The notes: generated by a model from the sequence alone, not told the origin. Positions 8,708 to 17,507 are shown, counted from the stretch's first letter. The stretch: DNA of 64,000 bases from JAEUNJ01 sp052035955 (GCA_052035955.1 JBPOHD010000019.1:5722-69721); one strand, 5' to 3'. Translations and numbers: made by a program.

Positions 8708-8739
8708 GGGCGGGGCGGGGGGTCCCGGGGGATGGTGCG

Positions 8740-8753
8740 TGCATTATAGTGCA
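8740..8753. promoter_or_regulatory. Putative BoxR-type operator O1
   Basis: TGCATTATAGTGCA has two TGCA half-sites six bases apart and is an almost perfect palindrome. It lies in the divergent hemerythrin/DUF4863 promoter region. The reverse complement resembles sites at 274-287 and 8875-8888. Confidence 0.6.
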
Positions 8754-8814
8754 TATCCCGCGGGGTGGACGCACCGGCCCGGATTTCGCGAAATGCCCGA
8801 AAAACTGGCCTAAA

Positions 8815-8826
8815 TGCAATGGTGCA
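8815..8826. promoter_or_regulatory. Putative BoxR-type operator O2
   Basis: TGCAATGGTGCA: two TGCA half-sites four bases apart, followed by another TGCGCA. The spacing differs from O1, so this may be an auxiliary site. Confidence 0.42.
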
Positions 8827-8874
8827 CTGCGCAAATCGGGGTTCCGGGGCCGACGGGGCAGGAGATAAATATCA

Positions 8875-8888
8875 TGCACTATAACGCT
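8875..8888. promoter_or_regulatory. Putative BoxR-type operator O3
   Basis: TGCACTATAACGCT matches the reverse complement of O1 at 12 of 14 positions. It lies about 120 bp before the DUF4863 start, in an AT-rich patch fit for a promoter. Confidence 0.5.
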
Positions 8889-9005
8889 TGATCTTTTTCA
8901 AATGAGCAATATAATGACCATCACTTTCTGGGGCGCATGCACATCAGTTCATGTTCCCCCACCCCTCGGGGCGGATCCCCGAACCCGATCTGGAAGAGGA
9001 ACAGC

Positions 9006-9470
9006 ATGACGCCGGAAGCCTTCACCAGCCTCGTCGCCCGCATCACTTCCGCCATCCGGGGCATGCCCGTGGATGCCCGGCTCGGGGAATTCCTCAACGG
9101 TCGCTTCCCGGCCGACGGTCCCGAGTTCCAGGAACTCTTCGGCGCCTGCAAGGCCGCCGTGGCCGCCGGCTGGATGTGCAACCGGGAAGCCGGCGGCATC
9201 AAATTCGGCCGGGTCGTGAAGCCCGGCCCCGCCACCCACGGATTCTCGGTGGACGTGGTGGAGATGAACGACTGCCGCGGTCCCCACCATCGTCACCCGA
9301 ACGGCGAGATCGACATGATCATGCCCCTGGAGGGCGATGCGAAGTTCGACGGCGCCCCCGGCGGCTGGTTCGTCTATGGTCCGGACAGCGCCCATTACCC
9401 GACGGTCTCGGGCGGACGGGCCTACGTGCTCTACCTGCTGCCCGAGGGGGCGATCGAATTCACGAAATGA
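9006..9470 (+). CDS. DUF4863 family protein (PnbB / 4-hydroxylaminobenzoate lyase-like)
   Basis: 154 residues, a small cupin-like protein. The GPHHRHPNGEIDMIMP segment (about residues 96-111) supplies candidate metal-binding His and Glu residues. The family includes PnbB, which turns 4-hydroxylaminobenzoate into protocatechuate; members are also found next to benzoate-CoA ligase genes. Here it is the first gene of the operon with the ligase and ABC transporter, so its role is more likely tied to benzoyl-CoA metabolism than to nitrobenzoate. The ATG at 9006 follows GAAGAGG at about six bases. Confidence 0.75.
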   Translation: MTPEAFTSLVARITSAIRGMPVDARLGEFLNGRFPADGPEFQELFGACKAAVAAGWMCNREAGGIKFGRVVKPGPATHGFSVDVVEMNDCRGPHHRHPNGEIDMIMPLEGDAKFDGAPGGWFVYGPDSAHYPTVSGGRAYVLYLLPEGAIEFTK

Positions 9471-9521
9471 CGCGGCGTAAGCGCGAAGGAATTTGAATGA
9501 CCAGGCCGATTCAAGCTGCCT

Positions 9522-9650
9522 AACCACCAAGACACCAAGGGCACCAAGTTGCACGAAGAGACCCGGGGAAAAGACGTGCTGCCATGGCGACAGGATCCTG
9601 CCGAGGCTTTTCTTGGTGCCCCTTGGCGTTCTTGGTGCCTTGGTGGTGAA
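9522..9650. repeat. Dispersed inverted-repeat element E3
   Basis: Left arm ACCACCAAGACACCAAGG (9523-9540) pairs with right arm CCTTGGTGGTGAA (to 9650) and with CTTGG repeats before it. The arms are built of ACCAAG-type units, unlike the GCAAAGG or GGAGGAC units of the other copies, yet still pair with each other. It lies between DUF4863 and the ligase gene. Confidence 0.78.
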
Positions 9651-9711
9651 TAGCGGATTCCCAGATTCATAGACGATTCACCGGGACGAATACCAAATAC
9701 AGGAGGAGAGC

Positions 9712-11304
9712 ATGCCCGGACTCAGTCAAGCCGACCACTCGGCCAGCCCGCCCCGCGTCCATGTCCCGCGGGACTACAACGCGGCCTACGACCTGATCGA
9801 GCGGAACCTCGCCGCCGGCCGCGGCGACAAGCTCGCCTTCATCGACGACACCGGCAGCTACACCTATTCCCAGCTGGCCGAGCGGGTGAACCGGGCCGCC
9901 AACGCGCTGACCGCCCTCGGCCTGCAGCAGGAGGACCGCATCCTGCTGTGCCACTGGGACACCATCGACTTCCCGGCCGTCTTCCTGGGCGCCATCAAGG
10001 CCGGCATCGTGCCCATCGCCGCCAACACCCTGCTGACGACGCCGGACTACGAATTCATGCTGCGCGATTCGCGGGCCAAGGCCCTCGTGGTCTCGGAGCC
10101 CCTGTGGCCGGTGTTCGAGCCCATTGTCGACGCCGCCCGGCACCTGAAGCACGTGATCGTTTCCGGGGAGACGGGCTGCGGGCGCACCCGCCTGTCCGAC
10201 CTGCTGGCCACCGCCGGCACCGGGTTCGAGGCCGCCGACACCACCGCCGACGACCCCTGCTTCTGGCTCTATTCCTCAGGCTCCACCGGTGCCCCCAAGG
10301 GCACCGTGCACCTCCATTCCCACATCATCCAGACGGCCGAGCTCTACGGCATCGGCGTCGCCGGCATCCGGGAAAGCGACGTGGTCTTCTCGGCCGCCAA
10401 GCTCTTTTTCGCCTACGGCCTGGGCAACGGGCTCTCCTTCCCCATGGCCGCCGGGGCCACGGCCATCCTGATGGCCGAACGCCCCACCCCCGCCTCGGTC
10501 ACCAAGCGGCTGAAGGAACACCGGCCGACCGTCTTCTACGGCGTGCCCACCCTCTTCGCCATGATGCTGGCCAGCCCCGACATGCCGGCGAAGGAGGACC
10601 TGCCGCGCCTGCGCCTGTGCACCTCGGCCGGCGAGGCCCTGCCCGCCGACATCGGCCGCCGCTGGACGGAACGCCTGGGCGTCGAGATCCTGGACGGCAT
10701 CGGCTCCACCGAGATGCTGCACATCTTCCTGTCCAACCGGGTCGGCGAGGTGCGCTACGGCACCACCGGCAAGGCCGTGCCGGGCTACGAGGTGCGGCTG
10801 GTGAACGAGGCCGGCAATCCGGTGGCCCCCGGCGAGATCGGCGAACTGCAGATCAGCGGCCCCACTTCGGCGCTGATGTACTGGAACAATCGCGAGAAGA
10901 CCAAGAACACCTTCCAGGGCCCCTGGACCCGCAGCGGCGACAAGTACGTGGTGGACGAGGAGGGCTACTACACCTATTGCGGCCGCACCGACGACATGCT
11001 CAAGGTGGGCGGCATCTACGTCTCGCCCTTCGAGGTGGAGGCGGCCCTGATGACGCATGACTCGGTGCTGGAGGCGGCCGTGGTCGGCCAGACCGACCAT
11101 GACGACCTGGTGAAGCCGAAGGCCTACGTGGTGCTGAAGCCCGGCCTGAAGGGCGGCGACGACCTGGCCGACGTCCTTCGCCAGCACGTGAAGACGAAAC
11201 TGGCGCCCTACAAGTTCCCGCGCTGGATCGAGTTCCGTGCCGAGCTGCCGAAGACGGCCACCGGCAAGATCCAGCGCTTCAAGCTGCGCCAGGAGAAGGC
11301 TTGA
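9712..11304 (+). CDS. bclA: Benzoate-CoA ligase
   Basis: 530 residues of the ANL adenylate-forming superfamily. It activates benzoate (or a close analogue) to benzoyl-CoA with ATP and CoA, the entry step of both the aerobic box and the anaerobic benzoyl-CoA pathways. The P-loop-like motif YSSGSTGAPKG lies near residues 187-197, the adenylation motif DGIGSTEMLH near 330, and the C-terminal catalytic lysine in PKTATGKIQR at the end. Length and wording fit the benzoate-CoA ligase family of Azoarcus and Thauera. AGGAGGAG precedes the ATG at 9712. The ABC transporter genes follow at once. Exact substrate range cannot be read from sequence. Confidence 0.9.
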   Translation: MPGLSQADHSASPPRVHVPRDYNAAYDLIERNLAAGRGDKLAFIDDTGSYTYSQLAERVNRAANALTALGLQQEDRILLCHWDTIDFPAVFLGAIKAGIVPIAANTLLTTPDYEFMLRDSRAKALVVSEPLWPVFEPIVDAARHLKHVIVSGETGCGRTRLSDLLATAGTGFEAADTTADDPCFWLYSSGSTGAPKGTVHLHSHIIQTAELYGIGVAGIRESDVVFSAAKLFFAYGLGNGLSFPMAAGATAILMAERPTPASVTKRLKEHRPTVFYGVPTLFAMMLASPDMPAKEDLPRLRLCTSAGEALPADIGRRWTERLGVEILDGIGSTEMLHIFLSNRVGEVRYGTTGKAVPGYEVRLVNEAGNPVAPGEIGELQISGPTSALMYWNNREKTKNTFQGPWTRSGDKYVVDEEGYYTYCGRTDDMLKVGGIYVSPFEVEAALMTHDSVLEAAVVGQTDHDDLVKPKAYVVLKPGLKGGDDLADVLRQHVKTKLAPYKFPRWIEFRAELPKTATGKIQRFKLRQEKA

Positions 11305-11386
11305 GCTATGATCGGCGCAGGTGCCGGCCCGGTCGGCGGTGACCGCAACCAACAACATTCAGCATCAATCTGAGGAGGAGACCCGG

Positions 11387-12577
11387 ATGTCCCAATTCGA
11401 TCGTCGTGATTTCCTGAAGAGCGGTGCCGCCCTGGGCGGCGCGGCGGCCCTGGGCGGCCTCTGGCCGAGCCTCGCCATCGGCCAGCAGGCCAAGCTCAAG
11501 ATCGGCCTCATGCTGCCCTACACGGGCACCTTCGCGCCCCTGGGCGTGGCCATCACCAACGGCTTCAAGCTGGCGGTGGACGAACTCGGCGGCAAGCTCG
11601 GCGGCCGCGAGGTCGAGTACTTCACGGTGGACGACGAGTCGAACCCGGCCAAGGCGCCGGAGAACACCAACAAGCTGATCCAGCGCGACAAGGTGGACGT
11701 GCTGGTCGGTACCGTGCATTCCGGCGTCGCCATGGGCATGGCCAAGATCGTCCGCGAGGCGGGCACCCTCTGGCTCAACCCCAACGCGGGCGCCGACGAG
11801 GTGACCGGGCCCCTGTGCGCCCCCCACATCTTCCGCACTTCCTTCTCCAACTGGCAGACCACCCATGCCCTCGGCAAGGTGCTGAAGGAGCGCGGCCACA
11901 AGACCGCCGTCTTCATCACCTGGAAATACGCGGCCGGCGAGCAGATGATGGCCGGCTTCAAGGAGGGCTTCGAGAAGGAGGGCGGCAAGCTGGTGAAGGA
12001 ACTCTACCTGCCCTTCCCGCAGGTGGAATTCCAGGCTTTGCTGACCGAGATCGCCAGCATCAAGCCGGACGCCGTGGTCTGCTTCTTCGCGGGCGGCGGC
12101 GCCGCCAAGTTCCTCAAGGACTACCAGGCCGCAGGCCTCAAGGGCAAGATCCCCCTGTTCGGCTCCGGCTTCCTGACCGACGGCGTGCTCGATGCCGTGG
12201 GCGACGCGGCCGAGGGCGTGGAGACCACGCTGCACTATGCCGACAGCCTGGACACGAAGAAGGACAAGGCCTTCCGCCTGGCCTATGCCAAGACCTTCAA
12301 GCTGCAGCCCGACGTCTATGCCGTCCAGGGCTACGACGCCGGCCAGCTGCTGGCCGCCGGACTGGTCGCGGTGAAGGGCGACATGGCGAAGAAGGCCGAG
12401 ATGATCAAGGCCATGGAATCCGCCAAGATCGACAGCCCGCGCGGCCCCTGGACCCTCTCCAAGGCCCACAACCCGGTGCAGGACATGTACCTGCGCAAGG
12501 TGGTCGGCAAGGAGAACAAGGTCATGGGCGTGGCCTGGAAGGCCCTGGCCGATCCGGCCCGCGGCTGCAAGGCCTGA
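11387..12577 (+). CDS. ABC transporter substrate-binding protein (LivK-type), probable benzoate uptake
   Basis: 396 residues, periplasmic type I binding protein. The N-terminus DRRDFLKSGAA is a twin-arginine motif followed by a hydrophobic stretch, so export is probably by the Tat route, unusual but known for this family. The mature part starts near QQAKLKIGLMLPYTG and has the usual two-lobe Peripla_BP_6 pattern. The ATG at 11387 follows GAGGAGGAG. It lies between the benzoate-CoA ligase and the permease genes, so an aromatic acid is a likelier ligand than branched-chain amino acids; that is inference from context. Confidence 0.88.
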   Translation: MSQFDRRDFLKSGAALGGAAALGGLWPSLAIGQQAKLKIGLMLPYTGTFAPLGVAITNGFKLAVDELGGKLGGREVEYFTVDDESNPAKAPENTNKLIQRDKVDVLVGTVHSGVAMGMAKIVREAGTLWLNPNAGADEVTGPLCAPHIFRTSFSNWQTTHALGKVLKERGHKTAVFITWKYAAGEQMMAGFKEGFEKEGGKLVKELYLPFPQVEFQALLTEIASIKPDAVVCFFAGGGAAKFLKDYQAAGLKGKIPLFGSGFLTDGVLDAVGDAAEGVETTLHYADSLDTKKDKAFRLAYAKTFKLQPDVYAVQGYDAGQLLAAGLVAVKGDMAKKAEMIKAMESAKIDSPRGPWTLSKAHNPVQDMYLRKVVGKENKVMGVAWKALADPARGCKA

Positions 12578-12603
12578 TCGCGCAGACCGCATAGCCCGGC
12601 AGG

Positions 12604-12632
12604 AAGGCGGCAGTCGCCTGCCGCCTTTTTCT
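12604..12632 (+). terminator. Intra-operon terminator or attenuator after the binding-protein gene
   Basis: GGCGGCAG (12606-12613), loop TCGC, CTGCCGCC (12618-12625) and then five T. This is a perfect 8-bp intrinsic terminator. Placed between binding protein and permease genes, it would let more binding protein be made than membrane components. Confidence 0.82.
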
Positions 12633-12642
12633 TGCCCGCGCC

Positions 12643-13509
12643 ATGGACTTCGCCTTCTTCCTGATCCAGCTCCTCAACGGCCTGCAGTACGGCCTGTTGC
12701 TGTTCCTGGTCTCCAGCGGCCTGACCCTGGTGTTCGGCATCATGGGCATCATCAACCTGGCCCATGGCAGCTTCTACATGGTCGGGGCCTACCTGGCCTG
12801 GTCCCTGGCCTCGCTGACGGGGAACCTGTTCACCGCCATGGTCCTCGGCATCGCCCTCACCGTGGTCCTGGGCATGCTCCTGGAATGGGCCCTCTACCGG
12901 CACCTCTACGCCCGCGACCACCTCTACCAGGTGCTGATGACCTACGGCCTGATCCTGGTCTTCGAGGAACTGCGCTCCATCGTCTGGGGCGACGACGTGC
13001 ACGGCGTGCCCGTGCCGGCCCTGCTCTCGGCCTCGATTCCCCTCACCGACACCCTGTCCTACCCGGTTTACCGGCTGGCCATCTCGGTGGTCTGCCTGGC
13101 CCTGGCCGGAGCCCTCTACGTCCTGATCCAGCGCACCCGGCTCGGCATGATGATCCGCGCCGGGGCCAGCAACAACGAGATGGTCCGCGTGCTGGGCGTG
13201 AACATCCGCCTGATCTACACCCTGGTCTTCGCGATGGGCATCGCCCTGGCCGGCTTCGCCGGCATGCTCAACGCGCCCCTGTCCTCGGTCTTCCCCAACA
13301 TGGGCAGCCAGGTGCTGATCATCTGTTTCGTGGTCGTCGTCATCGGCGGCATCGGCTCGGTCAAGGGGGCCATGGCCGCCTCCATCGCCATCGGCATGAC
13401 CGATACCTTCGGCCAGGTGCTGCTCCCCGAACTGGCCGGCATGCTGGTCTATGTACTGATGGCGGTGATCCTCGTCTGGCGGCCCCAGGGCCTGTTCGGC
13501 AAGGCCTGA
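12643..13509 (+). CDS. ABC transporter permease, LivH type
   Basis: 288 residues, an inner-membrane permease of the branched-chain amino-acid type with about eight transmembrane helices. The start region FFLIQLLNGLQYGLLLFLVS and the late VVVIGGIGSVKGAM loop are family hallmarks. It pairs with the LivM-type permease encoded two bases downstream to form the channel for the solute delivered by the Tat-exported binding protein. Expression depends on reading through the hairpin at 12604-12632. Confidence 0.9.
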   Translation: MDFAFFLIQLLNGLQYGLLLFLVSSGLTLVFGIMGIINLAHGSFYMVGAYLAWSLASLTGNLFTAMVLGIALTVVLGMLLEWALYRHLYARDHLYQVLMTYGLILVFEELRSIVWGDDVHGVPVPALLSASIPLTDTLSYPVYRLAISVVCLALAGALYVLIQRTRLGMMIRAGASNNEMVRVLGVNIRLIYTLVFAMGIALAGFAGMLNAPLSSVFPNMGSQVLIICFVVVVIGGIGSVKGAMAASIAIGMTDTFGQVLLPELAGMLVYVLMAVILVWRPQGLFGKA

Positions 13510-13511
13510 GC

Positions 13512-14471
13512 ATGGCGCGCGCCACCGGCCTTTTCCTGATCGTCGCGGCTGTCCTGCTGGCCCTCTTCCCGCTGGCCGACAATCCCTTCTACACCCAGCT
13601 GGTGGCCAAGGTGATGATCATGGCCATCTTCGCCATGAGCCTGGACCTGCTGGTCGGCTACACGGGGCTGGTCAGCTTCGGCCACGCCGCCTATTTCGGC
13701 CTGGCCGGCTACGTGCTGGCCCTCATGGTCCCCCAGTACGAGGCGGGCAACCTGTGGACGACCCTGCCCGCCGCCATGGCGGCCTGCGGCCTCTTCGCCT
13801 TCGTCACCGGCTTCCTGGTGCTGCGCACCAGCGGCATCTATTTCATCATGGTGACCCTGGCCTTCGCCCAGATGCTCTTCTTCCTGTTCCACGACACCAA
13901 GCTGGGCGGCGGCTCCGACGGCATCTACATCTACAACAAGCCGACGGTGAAGCTGGGCGAGACCGTGCTGCTGAACCTGGAGGACCAGAAGGTCTTCTAC
14001 TGGTTCGTGCTCGGCCTGCTGGTGGTGGCCTACCTGGTCCTGCGCCGGGTGCTGGCCTCCAACTTCGGCCACGTGCTGGTGGGCATCAAGACCAACGAGC
14101 ACCGCATGAAGGCCCTGGGCTTTCCCACCTTCCGCTACAAGCTGGCCGGCTACGTGTTCTCCGGGGCCCTGGCCGGCCTGGCCGGCTACCTGGCGGCCCT
14201 GCAGTTCGGCTTCGTCAATCCGGAGATCCTTTCCTGGCATACGTCGGGCGCCGTGCTGATGATGGTGATCCTGGGCGGCATGGGCACGCTGCACGGGCCG
14301 GTGATCGGCGCCTTCGCCTTCATCCTGCTCCAGGAAGTCCTCTCGAACGGGGCCTTCCTCGGGGCCGCCGCCAAGCACTGGCAGCTGGCCATGGGCCTCT
14401 TCATCATCGGCGTCGCCCTGCTGCTGCCCAAGGGCCTGGCCGGGCTGCTGGCGCGGAGGGATGGCCGGTGA
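13512..14471 (+). CDS. ABC transporter permease, LivM type
   Basis: 319 residues with many hydrophobic helices and the LivM signature around YTGLVSFGHAAYFGLAGY (residues 50-70). The late GGMGTLHGPVIGAF segment contacts the ATPases. It starts two bases after the LivH-type gene, and its TGA overlaps the GTG start of the first ATPase gene, so the four membrane and ATPase genes are tightly coupled. Confidence 0.9.
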   Translation: MARATGLFLIVAAVLLALFPLADNPFYTQLVAKVMIMAIFAMSLDLLVGYTGLVSFGHAAYFGLAGYVLALMVPQYEAGNLWTTLPAAMAACGLFAFVTGFLVLRTSGIYFIMVTLAFAQMLFFLFHDTKLGGGSDGIYIYNKPTVKLGETVLLNLEDQKVFYWFVLGLLVVAYLVLRRVLASNFGHVLVGIKTNEHRMKALGFPTFRYKLAGYVFSGALAGLAGYLAALQFGFVNPEILSWHTSGAVLMMVILGGMGTLHGPVIGAFAFILLQEVLSNGAFLGAAAKHWQLAMGLFIIGVALLLPKGLAGLLARRDGR

Positions 14472-15238
14472 GCGAACCCATCCTGCGGGCCCTGCACCTG
14501 ACCAAGCGCTTCGGCGGCCTGACGGCGGTGAACGATGTCTCCGTGGACCTGCACGTGGGCGAGGTGCATGCCGTCATCGGCACCAACGGCGCCGGCAAGT
14601 CCACGCTCACCAACCTGCTTTCCGGCGACCTGCCGCCCACCTCCGGCACCATCGATTTCGCCGGCAGGGAACTCGGCGGCCTGCCCTCCTTCCAGGTATC
14701 GCGGCTGGGCATCGGCCGCAGCTACCAGAAGACCAACATCTTCCTGCCCTTCACGGTGTTCGAGAACGTCCGCCTCGCCGCCCAGTCGCGCCGGCCCCGC
14801 TTCTGGAACATCTGGCGCTCCGCCGTTTCGTGGCGCGACGTGGCCGAATCGGCCGACAAGGCCATCGCCGCTGCCGGCCTGGCCGAACGGCGTGACACCG
14901 TGGCCGCCAACCTCTCCCACGGCGAGCAGCGGCAGCTCGAGATCGCCATGTGCCTGGCCACCGAGCCCAGGGTGCTGCTCCTCGACGAGCCCCTGGCCGG
15001 CATGGGCGTCCTCGAGTCGGAAGGCATCCTGGAACTGATCCGCCAGCTCAAGCGCGACCATGCCATCATGCTGATCGAGCACGACATGGAAGCCGTCTTC
15101 GCCGTCGCCGACCGGCTCACCGTGATGGTGAACGGGGAGGTCCTCGAATCGGGAACGCCGGAGCAGGTGCGCGGCAGCCCCGCCGTGCAGGCGGCCTACC
15201 TGGGCGATTTCGGCAAGGAGGAGGGCGGCCATGGCTGA
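14468..15238 (+). CDS. ABC transporter ATP-binding protein, LivG type
   Basis: 256 residues. Walker A GTNGAGKST near residue 38, signature motif LSHGEQRQLEIAM and Walker B VLLLDEP. The start is a GTG at 14468 inside the stop of the preceding gene (GTGA overlap). With the LivF-type ATPase it powers import. The family branch with a long insertion after Walker A (QKTNIFLPFTVFENV) is usual for LivG. Confidence 0.9.
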   Translation: MSEPILRALHLTKRFGGLTAVNDVSVDLHVGEVHAVIGTNGAGKSTLTNLLSGDLPPTSGTIDFAGRELGGLPSFQVSRLGIGRSYQKTNIFLPFTVFENVRLAAQSRRPRFWNIWRSAVSWRDVAESADKAIAAAGLAERRDTVAANLSHGEQRQLEIAMCLATEPRVLLLDEPLAGMGVLESEGILELIRQLKRDHAIMLIEHDMEAVFAVADRLTVMVNGEVLESGTPEQVRGSPAVQAAYLGDFGKEEGGHG

Positions 15239-15953
15239 GGAGTCCTCCCGGCAGATCCTCCTCGAGGCCCGCGGCGTCCACAGCTACTACGGCGCCAGCC
15301 ACATCCTGCACGGCGTCGATTTCCGCGTCCATGCGGGCGAGACCGTGGGCCTGATGGGCCGCAACGGCATGGGCAAGACCACGCTGATCCGCACCATGAT
15401 GGGCCTGGTGCCCGCCAGGGAAGGCGAGGTGCGGGTGCGCGGCGAGGCCGTGACCCGGGCCGCCACCCACCGCATCGCCCGGGCCGGCATTGCCTACGTG
15501 CCCGAGGGGCGCGGCATCTTCCCCAACCTCTCGGTGCGCGAGAACCTGCTGATGGCCGCCCGGCCGGGCGTCGATGGCCGCCGCGACTGGACCTTCGACC
15601 GGGTGATGGCCGCCTTCCCGCGCCTTTCCGAGCGCCTGGCCAACGGCGGCGCCCAGCTTTCCGGCGGCGAACAGCAGATGCTCACCATCGGCCGCGCCCT
15701 GATGACCAATCCCAGCCTGCTGATCCTCGACGAGGCGACGGAGGGACTGGCCCCGATGATCGCCAAGGAAATCTGGAAGATCGTCGAGACCATCCGCGAA
15801 TCGGGCATCGCCACCGTCATCGTGGACCGCAACTACGGCGCCGTCATGGCCCGTGCCCACCGCTGCGTGGTGATGGTCAAGGGCAAGGTGGTCTTCGACG
15901 ACCTCTCCGAACGCATGACCGGGGACGTGGTCCATACCCATCTCGGGTTGTGA
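15231..15953 (+). CDS. ABC transporter ATP-binding protein, LivF type
   Basis: 240 residues. Walker A GRNGMGKTT, signature LSGGEQQML and Walker B LLILDEAT. It overlaps the LivG-type gene by eight bases. It is the last transporter gene; an inverted-repeat element and the hydrolase gene follow. The usual VRENL and EGRGIFPNLSV segment of LivF proteins is intact. Confidence 0.9.
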   Translation: MAEESSRQILLEARGVHSYYGASHILHGVDFRVHAGETVGLMGRNGMGKTTLIRTMMGLVPAREGEVRVRGEAVTRAATHRIARAGIAYVPEGRGIFPNLSVRENLLMAARPGVDGRRDWTFDRVMAAFPRLSERLANGGAQLSGGEQQMLTIGRALMTNPSLLILDEATEGLAPMIAKEIWKIVETIRESGIATVIVDRNYGAVMARAHRCVVMVKGKVVFDDLSERMTGDVVHTHLGL

Positions 15954-15980
15954 CGCCGTGGCGGGTCCCGTGAAAAAACC

Positions 15981-16104
15981 TTCACCGCAGAGTCGCGAAG
16001 GCGCAAAGGGACGCGAAGGAAGGGAAGACTTCTTGCCGGAGCCGGACGGTGGTTGCCGGACTTCCTTCTTTGCGTCCTTCGCGACCTTGCGCCTTTGCGG
16101 TGAA
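15981..16104. repeat. Dispersed inverted-repeat element E4
   Basis: Begins TTCACCGCAGAGTCGCGAAG and ends GCGCCTTTGCGGTGAA. The outer nine to ten bases and most of the next 25 pair. It lies between the LivF-type gene and the hydrolase gene. Confidence 0.8.
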
Positions 16105-16127
16105 GGCCTTCCATCCAGGCTTCGCCC

Positions 16128-16916
16128 GTGACGCCCCAGACCCGTTTCGTCGGCGCCGCCGGCCGGCGCCTCGAATGCCTCGACATCCCGGCCCACCAGG
16201 TGCACCGGCCCACCCTGGTCTTCCTCCACGAGGGCCTGGGTTCCGTGGCCATGTGGCGGGATTTCCCCGCCCGGGTGGCCCACGCCACCGGCTGCCGCAC
16301 CGTCGTCTATTCGCGCTACGGCTACGGCCAGTCCGACCTGCTGGAGGCGCCCCATGGCACCGACTACATGCACCGGGAGGCGCGCGAAGCCCTGCCCGAC
16401 CTGCTCCATGCCCTCGGCATCGAGCGGCCGGTGCTGGTGGGCCACTCGGACGGCGCCTCCATCGCCCTGATCCACGCCGGCGACGGCCGCTGGGACTGCG
16501 CCGGGCTGGTGCTCATGGCGCCCCACTGCTTCGTCGAGGACATCTCCATCCGCAGCATCGCCCAGGCCAAGGAAGTGTTCGCCACCACCGACCTGGCCTC
16601 GAAGCTCGCCCGCTACCACCGGGACCCGGTCTCCACCTTCCACGGCTGGAACGACATCTGGCTGCACCCGGACTTCCGCGCCTGGAACGTCGAGGACAGC
16701 CTGCCGGGCATCCGCTGCCCCATCCTGGCCATCCAGGGCGAGGACGACGAATACGGCACCATGGCCCAGGTGGAGGCCATCCCCCGGGGCGCCACCGCCT
16801 CGCCGGCCGTGGAGGTCCTCAAGCTGGCGGACTGCCGGCACTCGCCCCACAAGGACCAGCCCGAGGCGGTGATCCGGGGGATCGTGGACTTCGTGGACGC
16901 GCTGGAGGTCGGCTGA
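16128..16916 (+). CDS. Alpha/beta hydrolase
   Basis: 262 residues, alpha/beta hydrolase fold. The oxyanion-hole region is FLHEGLGSVAMW, the nucleophile elbow GHSDGASIAL (Ser near residue 106), and the closing catalytic His in CRHSPHKDQP near the C-terminus. The start is a GTG at 16128. It follows the transporter genes in the same direction and may cleave an ester, a thioester or a ring-derived intermediate of aromatic-acid degradation. The exact substrate is unknown. Related hydrolases occur in box gene clusters, which favours a thioesterase-like or salvage role. Confidence 0.82.
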   Translation: MTPQTRFVGAAGRRLECLDIPAHQVHRPTLVFLHEGLGSVAMWRDFPARVAHATGCRTVVYSRYGYGQSDLLEAPHGTDYMHREAREALPDLLHALGIERPVLVGHSDGASIALIHAGDGRWDCAGLVLMAPHCFVEDISIRSIAQAKEVFATTDLASKLARYHRDPVSTFHGWNDIWLHPDFRAWNVEDSLPGIRCPILAIQGEDDEYGTMAQVEAIPRGATASPAVEVLKLADCRHSPHKDQPEAVIRGIVDFVDALEVG

Positions 16917-16953
16917 TCCGGCGGAGGGGGGCAGGCGGCGCGATCCCCCGGGC

Positions 16954-17056
16954 AGGACGGCCCCCCACCCCCCGACCCCCGCCCCGGGGAGGGGATCGGC
17001 GCGCCGATCCCCGGCGGGACAGGATGGCCCCCCACCCCCCAACCCCCGCCCCGGGG
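16954..17056. repeat. Direct repeats flanking a palindrome
   Basis: A 36-bp C-rich unit at 16954-16989 recurs at 17021-17056 with two mismatches. Between them, GGGGATCGGCG at 16991-17001 is followed directly by its complement at 17002-17012. Confidence 0.8.
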
Positions 17057-17263
17057 CGGGGGAGTTCATTGGGTCGCTTCGCTCACGGGTTACGGGGGGC
17101 GCTCGTTCGGCGGTGGAGCGGGTCGCGCTTCCGGCGCGTGACGGCACCGAAATCGATTTGTCTCCGACCCCTTTCGTGCCGGTGCCCCGATGACCTGGCC
17201 GACTTGCTTGCCGGCCTGATCGGTCGGCCCCACAAGCACTGATCCGAAAATCGAAATGACTCC

Positions 17264-17293
17264 GACGCCTATTGGCTAGACGCCTATTGGCTA
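17264..17293. repeat. 15-bp tandem duplication
   Basis: GACGCCTATTGGCTA occurs twice in a row. Confidence 0.95.
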
Positions 17294-17507
17294 AAGACGT
17301 CGTATAGCTATATCCAAGTGCGGTCGAGCGCGGGTTCACGTACCAACTCGATCAGGGCGGAAACCAGCACTGACAGCAGAAGCTTGAGTTGCATGCTTCA
17401 AATCGCTGTCAAAGACTGATTCCGGACATCGTGATTTCTCCGAAACATTCGCCCAGAAACGAAGAACGGGAGCATCGCCCCCGTTCTCGTTCGCAACTTG
17501 CCGTGTA

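Larger units (their letters stand above)
16917..17507. other. Gene-free region with GC-rich and short tandem repeats
   Basis: 591 bp without a convincing gene. It contains two 36-bp direct repeats of C-runs around a perfect 22-bp palindrome (16991-17012) and a 15-bp tandem duplication (17264-17293). Base composition drops from very GC-rich to near-average after about 17240. It marks the edge of the accessory block. Confidence 0.6.
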
